This document shows positions 10,593 to 20,000 of a stretch of DNA of 20,000 bases, one piece after another (within the stretch, counting starts at the first letter, position 1; each line of letters starts with the position of its first letter). This DNA comes from Neocallimastix lanati (nom. inval.) (taxonomy: Eukaryota > Neocallimastigomycota > Neocallimastigomycetes > Neocallimastigales > Neocallimastigaceae). The stretch is from contig JACVTC010000057.1 in assembly GCA_016946835.1 (NCBI GenBank), positions 1,020,001 through 1,040,000 of the forward strand. Reading direction: 5' to 3'. The translations under genes were made by a program, and so were the position numbers. The notes under the pieces were generated by a model. It was not told where the DNA came from. It searched no databases and saw only the letters and a program-made list of their open reading frames with translations.

Positions 10593-10815
10593 TTGATACG
10601 TCTTTATTATTTTGTTATTTATAATAATAGGACTTTGTTTATATTAATAGCTTTATATAATTTAAATAATATTTATTATTCATAATAATTTATTATTTTA
10701 TTTTATTTCAATTGTTTTTTACTATTATTCTTTATTTAATAATACTTCATTTAATAAATGATATAAACTTTATTTACTAATTTATTAATATTATCAATAT
10801 TTAAGAATTTTAAAT

Positions 10816-10851
<36 letters not shown>

Positions 10852-12510
10852 TTTTGCTTTTTGCTTTTTGCTTTTTTGTGTTTGTTTTGGTTTTGTTATA
10901 TATATATATATATTATTAATTTTGCCTTTTATGAAATATTTATTATCCATTTAACGAACAAATTAAAAATAAAAATAAAAAACATCAAGATATATAAGAA
11001 AATTTTTGAAATTTATTAATATAAACCTTTGCTCTTTCCAAAAATTCTTGTACCATAAAGAATGGTTTTTTATTTAAAGCAGTTCCATTTGATGTAAATA
11101 TCATTAATTCATTACTTAAATTATTTGTATTATTTTTCTTAAGTATATCAGATGAATATATTTTATTTTGTTCATTAGTACTATCATTCATAGTTGGAGT
11201 TGTCATACCTGATACATTTATATTATTTCCATTTTCTTGATGATTATAATCATAATTATAAACTGTGGAATATGTCGTAGTTGGGGTTTGAGATTTATTT
11301 GGTGATAATATTTGATATGGGACCATTGCTTCTGCAACATTATTATTATTGGTATTTACATTGGTATCATTTAATTTTGATCTTAATACAGCTAATTCAA
11401 TATTCGCATCTTTATTTGATAAATAAAAGAAAAGAAATAAAATGAATAAGAATATGAAGAGGAATATGAATATGAATATAAATATAAATATAAATATAAA
11501 TATAAATATGAATATGAATATAAATATGAATATAAATATGAATATAAATATAAATATGAATATAAATATAAATATAAATATAAATATAAATATAAATATG
11601 AACATGAATTTGAATTTGAATTTGAATTTGAATATGTAAATTAAAATATAAATAATATATGTATAAATAAATTTTTAAATTAATTATCAATTAAAAATAA
11701 TATGAAATATTTAGTTAATTTATTATTAATAATTTATTTATTGATTTATTATATAATATAATAAAATAGTAATATACCTTTTAATTCATCTTTAATTCTT
11801 TGAATCGTTACTATTAATTCCATCTTATTTTCAACTTCTTGTTGTAAATAAACATTTTTTTCTAATAATTGGTTATATTTTACTTGTAAATCTTGACAAG
11901 TTGAGCTTGTAATTCTATTATTAAAATAATATTATTATTAAATTCTTAAAAAATTTCTAAAATTTAAATGGATAAAATATGTATAAAATCTTATTCTAAC
12001 CTTATTTTTCTTTCCAAATCATCATTTACAATTTCTAATTCTCTTTCCCTTGCACGTTTTTGTTCATTTATTTTCTTTAAATGGTCAAGCTCATTTTGAT
12101 AGTTTGAGCATGATTCATTTGATTGAACATGAAGTTCACGATATTTTTTCTAATTAAAAAAAAATAATAAAAATAGAAAATTAAATAAATTAAAAATTTC
12201 AATATAAATATATATATATACATGTTATTAAATAAAATTACTTTTAATTCGCTCAATTCATCTGCATAATCATTATTTCTTTGTTTCAAATCATTAATTT
12301 CTTGCTCCATTTCATTTTCATATTCTAAAGATTGTTGTTGATATTCCTCTAAATCACTTTTATATTCCTCGGCACGACTTTTCCACATTTCTAATTCTTC
12401 CCTTAAAGCACTATTAATATATTTTAAAAATTGATTTCAATAATTTGTTAAATGAAATATATTAATTGTAATTAGTCAATTATTTATATAACATACTTTA
12501 TGTCCTCCAT
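10093..12510 (-). CDS. nudE: NudE/Nde1-like dynein-LIS1 adaptor
   Basis: NudE proteins bind LIS1 and dynein and act in nuclear migration and mitosis. Proposed minus-strand exons: 12510-12497, 12410-12242, 12149-12001, 11914-11778, 11409-11027, 10158-10093, giving 305 residues, similar to animal Nde1. ATG 12510-12508 has A at -3 and G at +4. Residues 1 to about 170 form a coiled coil with family-like segments: [14 protein letters not shown] near the start, [13 protein letters not shown], and [20 protein letters not shown]. An Asn/Thr/Ser-rich region follows (about 172-260). The C-terminus is FLERAK joined to [13 protein letters not shown], close to the conserved SLE-x-(K/R)-(I/L)-ASCRS ending of fungal NudE. 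Introns are 86, 92, 86, 368 and 868 bp. The last donor (GTTTAT) is weak; reading through it would end at TGA 10987-10985. Confidence 0.85.
10159..11026 (-). other. Long last intron of nudE (868 bp) with homopolymer tracts
   Basis: The minus-strand donor is AAG|GTTTAT and the acceptor ATATAAAG|AGC. It contains, in plus-strand terms, A40 at 10211-10250, T28 at 10479-10506, T35 at 10557-10591, T32 at 10817-10848 and a short (GCTTTTT)n run at 10849-10877. No other coding signal is visible inside it. Confidence 0.65.
11450..11640. repeat. (AATATA/AATATG)n hexamer array inside nudE intron 4
   Basis: The array lies within the intron 11777-11410. On the minus strand it reads as an Ile-Phe repeat that is open into exon 5, so a naive gene call would start the protein at a Met in the array (11605). 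The splice junction KDELK|DANIEL, which matches the NudE family, shows it is intronic. Confidence 0.85.
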
Positions 12511-14200
12511 TTTTATGATTTACTATTATTTAAATAAAATTGAAATATTAAATGATTAAAAATATATAAATGATATAAAACTTCTATATTATATTATATG
12601 TACTAATATATAGTATTGTTTTATTTTCTATTATTTTTAAATGTATTTTTGATTTATAAAATAATTATATATATTATTTTTTAATGCTTTGTTGTTAGTA
12701 AATGCCTTTCTTTTATTCTTTAAAAGAATATATTGTTGATTGCTTTATAAATTTATTTATTTATTTATTGTATTTATTTATTATATTTATATAAAAGCTT
12801 TATTTTATAATATAATGGTATAATTAAATAAAAATTTCTATATACTTATTATTTCTTTCATTTATATATCCAAATTTGTCAATATTATTATAATAATATT
12901 CTATTTTTTAATTATAATAATAATGTTTATTATTTATTTGGAATATTTCTTTATTCATATAATTATAATTTTTTTATCATTTTTTGTTTTATTTATAAAC
13001 TTTCTTTTTTTTAAAGCTTGTTTGTTTGTTTGTTAATTTTTGGATTCTTTTTATTATTGTTAATATTCGTTTGTTTATTATTAATTGCTATAATTTCTTT
13101 ATACTTTTTTATTGATTTGATATAAACATTATTTATAATTTATTTTTAATTTCAAATTAAATATATTAAATATAAATATCTATCTTCTATTAAATATAAT
13201 TTTTATTTAATTTTCTCTTTTCTTTTAACAAATTAATATTTCAATTTCTCTTTATATCTTTTTTTTTTTTTTTAATATATATATATATATATAAAAAAAA
13301 AAAAAAAAGGATATTTTATTTCAAAAAGAAATAAATTAAATAATAATAATAAACCAAAATTTTAAAGAAAAAAAAATTATTTCTGCTTTCTTATTTCTTA
13401 TTTATGAATTTTAATAGTAAGAAATAAATAAAATATTAATTATAAAATTAGTCAATAAAAAACTTTAATTATTATGAAATTTTATTATATATTATATAAT
13501 GATATTGATTTTAAAAAATATTTTTATTAATCATAAATTAATTATAATGTATATATATTAATAAATATATTAATTATTATATTTTAATTATTTATATTAT
13601 ATTGTATTACATATTTTAAAGATAAATTTATAAATAAATATATAAATTTTAAATATTTTTTCTCCTTTTTTACAATAATAAAAATTTTTTTTTTTACAAA
13701 ATATTATATTTAAATATAAATAATATATTAATAATTAAAATTATATTATTTAAATTGAAATTAGTTTTTTTTTTGTTGTTTATTATCTTTAATACAATAA
13801 TTTTATATAATATAATATTATAGTATAATGAATTTAATTAAATTTAATTTATTTTGATATAAATTTAATGTACATTATTAATAAAATGTTAAAAATTTGT
13901 ATTGAGGCACCGTTTTTTGAAAAGTTTACACAAAAAAAACACAAAAAAAAAAAAATAATAATAATAAATAATATAAAATATAAATTTCATAAATCAAAAA
14001 AAATATCAAAATATTAAAAATATAAAAAATATAATTCTATTATTTATTTATTTATTTATTTATTCATTTATTTATTTATTTATTTATTTATTTATTAATA
14101 TTTATTTATTTATTAATATTTATTTATTTATTTATGTTTGGTATAATTATGTCAATTTCATTAATATATGATAAAGACTTAATTATTCTAAATTAAATGA
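12511..14200. other. Intergenic AT-rich stretch upstream of nudE, no gene seen
   Basis: It must contain the nudE promoter. The visible structure is homopolymer runs, an alternating TA run at about 13275-13294, and a (TTTA)n array at about 14039-14135. No open frame of ordinary composition was recognised on either strand. Confidence 0.55.
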
Positions 14201-14215
14201 TTTTACATTAATATA

Positions 14216-14276
14216 TTGTGGCTTATACATTTTTATATTTGAAGCTTATTTTTCATATATTTCACATATTCTAACA
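14216..14276. repeat. Degenerate dispersed direct repeat, copy A
   Basis: It shares TGTGGCTTAT near its start and GAAGCTTA followed by TTTTCATATATTTC with copy B at 14771-14842. Spacing between the blocks differs by several bases. On the minus strand both copies read (E/D)Y(V/T)KYMK(N/S)KLQ, so they may be fragments of duplicated coding sequence. Confidence 0.55.
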
Positions 14277-14770
14277 TTCCCTTATCTTAGTTATTTTAAT
14301 GAAAATTTTGGCTTACTGGTGATCATAGGTATATAAAATTATCCTATTTCATAATATTAACTTGTATAATTAAACTATTAGTAATTTCTATTCAAAATTA
14401 ACTTTTAATTTTACATGAATAATATAATTTTTACAATATTTTAATTCGATTTATATATTAAAATAATTTCTTAGTAACTAAATAGTTTCCCCAAAAATAA
14501 AGCATTTAATATTATTACTCCATTAATATTATATATCATTTATATTATAAAAACCTTTTTCTTGAAGGATGATATATTTTACCATCTTAATTTATGTGAA
14601 TCCTTAATGTCAGCTTCATTTTTATTTATTCAATAAAAAGTCTTGATACTCTTTATCAATTAAAAGTCAGAAATTTTATGATAACTTTATTGATTTGAGT
14701 AATACTTTTGTAATAATATATAATAATAAATTATATAAAAGAACTATTCAAATCTTTTTATGCAATTATA

Positions 14771-14842
14771 ATGTGGCTTATTCATTATATTTCAATATGA
14801 TTGTTTGAAGCTTACTTTTCATATATTTCGTATAATCAAACA
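14771..14842. repeat. Degenerate dispersed direct repeat, copy B
   Basis: This is the partner of copy A at 14216-14276, with an insertion of about 10 bases between the shared blocks. The minus-strand frame is open for about 19 codons here (DYTKYMKSKLQTIILKYNE). Confidence 0.55.
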
Positions 14843-14889
14843 ATTTATTTATTTATTCATTTATTAATTTATTAATTTATTAATTTATC

Positions 14890-14893
<4 letters not shown>

Positions 14894-14922
<29 letters not shown>
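14894..14922. repeat. Poly(A) tract, 29 bases
   Basis: An uninterrupted A-run lies in the gene-poor region, after a stretch of TTAATTTA repeats. Confidence 0.9.
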
Positions 14923-14924
<2 letters not shown>

Positions 14925-15117
14925 TAAAATTATTTTAATTTTATCAAAAAAGTATTAATTAAAAAACTTCAATAAATTTTTATTTATAAAACAATCAATT
15001 TCATATTTACCATATAATCATATTACAAGTAAAAATATTCCACTTTAATATAAAATTTTAATAATTATTAAAAGATTTTAATTAGAAAATAAAAAAAAAA
15101 AAAAAAATGACTGTATT

Positions 15118-15480
15118 TATATATCATGTTATTTATCAATTATTAAAAGTGAAATTAATTATTAATACAATATTAATAAAATAAAAAGACTATTTACAGT
15201 TTCATATATTAATATAAAATATTCAAATTTTAATTTATTAAACGTTATATTTTTATCAGTTAAATTATGAATAACTAATTTGTAATGCAACATTAACATA
15301 TCTGATTATTTATCAATTATTAAAATAAAAATCAAATTTTAATACAATCATAATAAAAGAAAAGAACTTTAATTTTTGTTCTAAATATCATTCAAACATT
15401 CAAACAGTTTCATTTCTTGTAATTCCATTATATAATTTTGTCTTAAAAACATCTGGTATTTTTATCCATTTTATATCTTT
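15118..15480 (-). pseudogene. Possible gene fossil with an internal degenerate duplication
   Basis: Minus-strand 15480-15403 is 26 open codons of ordinary composition (KDIKWIKIPDVF, LYNGITRNETV), continuing in the same frame with scattered stops (YLEQKLKFFSFIMIVLKFDF). A related DNA segment recurs: 15118-15205 resembles 15296-15385, sharing TTATTTATCAATTATTAAAA exactly plus flanking matches. At this base composition about one codon in ten is a stop, so short open runs are weak evidence. I do not recognise a family. Confidence 0.25.
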
Positions 15481-15491
15481 TCAAATATACT

Positions 15492-15535
<44 letters not shown>

Positions 15536-15685
15536 TTATTACGTTATGATTAGTATATTTATATTTAATCATATAATATATGAATTATTTAATAATAATA
15601 ACATAAAATTAATGTCATATAAAATAAAATAATTATTTAATATAATAATAATTATAATAATTTTATTATTTATTTATTTATTTGT

Positions 15686-15728
<43 letters not shown>

Positions 15729-16058
15729 TTTTAGTGATTTAATATAAAGAGTTAATTACGTATATAAACTAACGATTAATTATTAGAATTAAAAAAATTT
15801 TAAATTAAATACATTATTTTATTATAACCTATTTAACATAGATATAAGTCCAAAATTTATATATATATATATAAATTAAATAAGATTTGAAAGTGTATTT
15901 TTATTAAAAAAAAAATTGTATTTATAAAAAATTAGTATAAAGATTAAAATAATAGTTAACAATAATGTAATCGATAGATATAAACTGCAAAAAGAAAAAT
16001 AATGCTTATATAATATTTTACCAATAAACTATACGGAAAAAATTATAATTATATACCA

Positions 16059-17030
16059 CTACTTGGAGTTGTTGCTAAATAATTTCCTTTTAGTAATAAT
16101 TAATTTATTACTAGATTCATCATAAATCATAAAATAATTAATAATGACATCTCTATCATTTATAAGTTAATTGAATAAAATACTAATTTAACTTGAATAT
16201 GACTCTTCCAAATTTTAAATAATATCAGCTTCAGAATCAGTAATACTTTCATTTAATAATAAATTTTATATTTTTAGTAAAAATAATTAACATATACCAA
16301 AGATTTAATATAGAAAGATCTCCTTTTTAATTATAACAATGAATTAATTCCAATAATTTTTGTACCTACTCTAATAAGAACAATACTTTTTATATCATAT
16401 AATAATATTAATTCTCATAATAAAGAATTTTCTTTAAGAAAATATGTATAAGAATTTATTAATTTTATTTACTATTTATTATTACTATTAATATTTTAAA
16501 TTATTTCCATTCTATAAAAAAATAATTTATGTTTAAATTTAGTTTATAATAGTTAACTATTAATTAAAATAATAAAATAATTTTTTTTTTGTATAATTAA
16601 AGTAGGCAAATTCTATTTTCTAAATAATATATGAAAACATAATAAATTATTATAAATTATTATAAACTAATAAAATATATATGGAAATAGAAAAAAAAAA
16701 TAATAATTTTTTTCGATATATAATTACTATATAAAATATGTTATATCTTACACTAATAACTTTTCAAGTAAATGAAAAAATAATTTAATTAACAAATATT
16801 TCTCTAATCTTTTTACTTTATCTGAAAAAAGATCCTTTTTAAAGTTTTTTTTTTTTTTTTTTCCATTTTTCCATTGAGATATGATGATAAATAAATTCTT
16901 TTAATTCTAATAATTATAATGAATAAAAATAATTTTTTAAAATATATATCAAATAAAACTATAAACTAATTAATAATTATACAGATATTTGAATTACAAT
17001 TAATTAAATAAATTCATAAATATTAGGTCA
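16059..17030 (-). pseudogene. Possible minus-strand gene fossil riddled with TAA codons
   Basis: Several neighbouring minus-strand pieces have ordinary amino-acid composition: 16840-16751 (30 codons, KKDLFSDKVKRLEKYLL...), pieces near 16375-16265 (VQKLLELIHCYN, KGDLSILNLWYML), 16259-16218 (NESITDSEADII) and 16166-16062 (35 codons, LINDRDVIINYFMIYDESSN...). Most stops between pieces are TAA, as expected if GAA, CAA or AAA codons decayed in an AT-biased genome. At least two frameshifts are needed. An A16 run (minus strand) may be one of them. No family is recognised, and chance open frames cannot be excluded. Confidence 0.25.
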
Positions 17031-17199
17031 AATAAATTTATAATATATATTCAAGATTTTTAAGTATATAAATATTTATTTAAATAAATTTATAATATAT
17101 ATTCAAGATTTTTAAGTATATAAATATATATTTAAATAAATTTATAATATATATTCAAGATTTTTAAGTATATAAATATATATTTAAATAAATTTATAA
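17031..17199. repeat. 52-bp tandem repeat, three copies plus a partial
   Basis: The unit contains TTCAAGATTTTTAAGTATAT. The TCAAG core starts at 17051, 17103 and 17155, so the period is exactly 52. Copies are nearly identical (ATTTATTT versus ATATATTT in one place), which points to recent duplication. A fourth partial copy begins at 17187. Confidence 0.92.
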
Positions 17200-18551
17200 A
17201 TATAACATTAATTATATTTTATTTAATACTAGCTAATATAAAATTTTAAATAAATATTCATATTTCAAAATAGAAAATTATATTCATACATCAAACTATA
17301 AAATTGAAATTGTAATGGTTTTATTAATAATATTTCATACTAATTACGGTTTAAATATTGTATTGATGTATTGATTAATGTATGTGTTTTTTTTTTAATA
17401 ATTTATGGTACTTACTTGATAAAAATTTATATAATTAAAATTTTTAATATTTTAAGTTAATATTAAAATCATTTTTTGTATAGATTTTATATAAATTAAA
17501 AAAAAAAAATTATTTTTATTTACAATAAGATAAGTAATAACCATTAAACTGTACTAAAATAAAAAAAAAAAAATAAATAAAAAAAGTAATTAATTACATA
17601 AAAGCAATTACAAATAAATATAAAAAGGAACGAAAAAGTGATAATAAAGTAAGATAAATATAGAACAAATATGTATATATTACAATAATATATAAAGAAA
17701 GGAAAATAAATTTTATTTAAATATTGTTTATTTTTTATTTTATTCATTGGTTATAATTTATTATTTTATTGTAATAATAAATATTGAAAATAAATATTAA
17801 GCCTCATAAATAAATAAATAAATAAAAAAGTAAGCAATATGTATTAATAATCTGATAAATCAGTTATATAAATAATTAAGATTAAATAGTAACAACCCTA
17901 AATATTTAAATTAAAATAAAATATAGCAATAAATTAAAATAAAATATTTTATTTTTATAATATATTGGAATGAAGCAAAATATTATTTCAGTAAAATAAA
18001 AATAATAATAAGTATAAAACTATATAATTAAAAAATAAATAAATAGAAAAAATAATATTAAAATAAAAGTTTTTTTTATTGTACAAAAGAAATTAATTTC
18101 GTCTTATTCAAATAATAGTATAATGAAAAAAAAGTATATATTATAAATTAATTTAATATATATTTACTAAGAAAATAAATATCAGTATTATTGTATATGT
18201 TTATATTATATATATAATCAAAATACTACTTTTAATAAAATAAATTAGCAGCCTTTTATATACATATATACTAATAATAGAAGTTATAATAGTACTAATA
18301 ATAGTTATAATAAAAATATTTATATTTTTATTTATTTATCAATCTTTATATAATAATTATACAATATTTTTTTAATATATTTTATATGATATCATTATCT
18401 TTTTCATTTTAAACTTAAATTCTTAACTATTAAAATATTTTCCCTTAAATATTAATATATAAACCATTATAAATGTATACCGAAATATTTAAAAAAAAAA
18501 TAAAAAAAAAATAAAAAAAAAAAAAAAAAAATAAGTATTATATAAAACACA
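17200..18551. other. Intergenic AT-rich stretch upstream of the OSBP gene
   Basis: No gene is seen. An open minus frame at 17544-17747 is made of Phe/Ile/Tyr/Asn and looks like AT-rich noise. A nearly pure A tract (about 18491-18531) lies just before the ATG of the downstream gene. The promoter must be here, but no motif is distinguishable from background. Confidence 0.55.
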
Positions 18552-19739
18552 ATGGAGGAGACTATTATACCTGCTTGTGATGTTTTTCGTCCTGAAATTA
18601 CAATTAAGACATCACCAGTGGAGCTTTGCTGGTAAATTATTATTAAAATATCTTTATGTGTATATATAAGAAAATATTATAAAAATAAAAATAAAAAAAA
18701 AAGGAAAGAAAAAATAAGTCATTAATAAATTTATTATATATATTAAAATTAATGAAAATATTTACTACCAATTTCTTTGTAAAATTTATAAATATTTTCA
18801 TTATTAAAAGGAATTTTACCACATTTAAAAAGAATATTAAATTTGGTGTTTATCGTAGTTTAGATAATGAAAATAGTTTAGAAAATAGTAAAAATGTCAC
18901 TATATCTTACAATGCATTAAATGAAAAAGGACTAACTCAAAATGAAAAATCAGAAATTGGTAGTACTAGTATGCTTGCAAACGAAACAATGAGTAATTCA
19001 CAAATTGACATAAGTCCAAATAATTCTTCATCCTCCTCCTATAACAGAAGAAGGTCTAATTTCAATGATTATAATTTAGAAGTTGTCAAAAAATTAGAAT
19101 ATTGTGATTCATCGAAATCAATTATAAAAGGATCTTGTGTTTTAAACAGTAAATATTATACCTTTATATTATATTTATATTGTTTTTTTTTTTTTTTTTT
19201 TTTTTTTTTGAGAAATATTAAAATTTTGAATAATTATTAGCATTTATGTATTAACTAAATTATTTTCCAAAAAGAAATAAAAAATAAAAAAAAAAAAAAA
19301 TAAAACTAATAATATTTATATCATTAATATAAATGCTAATTAATCATCAACAGAGGTTGGAACTTATGTTTTGGTTTTCGATAATTCTATTAACAGGTAA
19401 AATGAAATATTAAATAAACATTATATATTTTAAAAAACGTATATATATTAATAATAATAGCAATAATAATTAAATCAAAATAAATTATGTTTCTATAACT
19501 AAATTTAATTATTAACATATTTAACATATTAAAAATAAAAAATAATATATAAATAAAATTAAAAACAGAAATTCATCAAATCGTTTAACTTTCCTTTATT
19601 TTACAAGAGCTTTTAACTTATTACCTGAAATTTCAAATGAAGAAGATATTAAAGATAATGATAACAAATCAGAAATTCTTTTTGAAGGATATATTTCAAA
19701 GAAAAAAAGAAATAATAAAATTAATAGTAAATATTTATT

Positions 19740-19800
<61 letters not shown>

Positions 19801-20000
19801 TATGTTATATATATGTTATTATTATTATTATTATTGACGTTATTATTGTTATTATTATTATTAATCATTACTATTATTCTTTGTTATTAATTATTAATAT
19901 TACAATTATTGTTATTGTTATTATCGTTAAATAGGTTGGGTTAAGCGTTATGTTACTTTAGATAAAGCTGGTAATTTATCTTATTATAAAAATAAAGAAA
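18552..20000 (+). CDS. Osh3-like oxysterol-binding protein (GOLD-PH), 3' partial
   Basis: Osh3-type proteins are lipid-transfer proteins with an N-terminal GOLD domain, a PH domain and a C-terminal sterol/lipid-binding ORD; they act at ER-plasma membrane contacts in yeast. Proposed exons: 18552-18631, 18811-19148, 19354-19396, 19569-19726, 19935 to the edge; 228 residues are visible. GOLD features: SPVELCW at 21-27 (Trp split by intron 1), KFGVYRS, then VGTYVLVFDNS at 141-151. Within the GOLD part is a Ser/Asn-rich insertion (about 45-115). The PH start is EGYISKKKR at 193-201, then SWVKRYVTL and NLSYYKNKE. The ORD would be downstream. ATG context ACACAATGG (A at -3, G at +4) supports this start; an ATG at 18752 lies in an intron. 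Family-level confidence is good, orthology moderate. Confidence 0.83.
19741..19802. repeat. Poly(A) 38 followed by (TA)n in OSBP intron 4
   Basis: A-run 19741-19778 continues into alternating TA to about 19802, then into TTA/GTT repeats. All lie inside the intron 19727-19934 (GTAAAT...AATAG), which splits the PH domain between KKKRNNKIN and WVKRYV. Confidence 0.85.

Noticed and set aside
10985-11605. Minus-strand gene starting MFIFIFIF and ending at TGA 10985
   Set aside because: The start lies in an intronic hexamer array and the end reads through a donor. Splicing at both sides gives a full NudE family match.
17544-17747. 67-codon minus-strand frame
   Set aside because: Composition is almost entirely Phe, Ile, Tyr, Asn and Lys with no motif; it is expected by chance at this base composition.

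Overview
The window looks like nuclear DNA of an AT-rich fungus, most likely an anaerobic gut fungus (Neocallimastigomycota). The reasons are extreme AT content, A/T homopolymers of 25-49 bases, long TTA/AAT/TTTA arrays, genes split by short AT-rich GT...AG introns, and two typically fungal housekeeping genes (NudE and an Osh3-like GOLD-PH protein). The taxon is an inference.

Layout. (1) 2-7546, plus strand: the 3' part of a very large cell-surface protein gene, rebuilt here as ten exons encoding 2008 residues in the window; the 5' end lies upstream. It has five tandem choice-of-anchor A (CAA)-type adhesin domains separated by low-complexity acidic linkers, then a Thr/Pro-rich stalk, one transmembrane helix and a short cytoplasmic tail with two NPxYE motifs. 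An intron cuts every CAA domain at the same place and phase. (2) 7547-9507: simple repeats, a perfect 26-bp inverted repeat, a relic-like exon, and an island of less AT-rich DNA between two long poly(A) tracts that looks like decayed coding sequence or a retroposed element. (3) 10093-12510, minus strand: a six-exon NudE/Nde1 (dynein-LIS1 adaptor) gene whose last exon lies beyond an 868-bp intron. (4) 12511-18551: about 6 kb without an intact gene, holding TTTA arrays, a 52-bp tandem triplication, degenerate direct repeats and stop-riddled minus-strand reading frames that may be gene fossils. (5) 18552-20000, plus strand: the first five exons of an Osh3-like oxysterol-binding protein (GOLD domain, then the start of a PH domain), running off the window.

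The three genes do not form a pathway: a surface adhesin, a dynein regulator and a lipid-transfer protein. The most notable item is the adhesin, which joins a domain best known from bacterial surface proteins to a eukaryotic exon structure, hypervariable repeat linkers and a type I membrane anchor. Exon boundaries were placed by hand from splice consensus, phase and alignment among the repeats; none is confirmed by transcript data.
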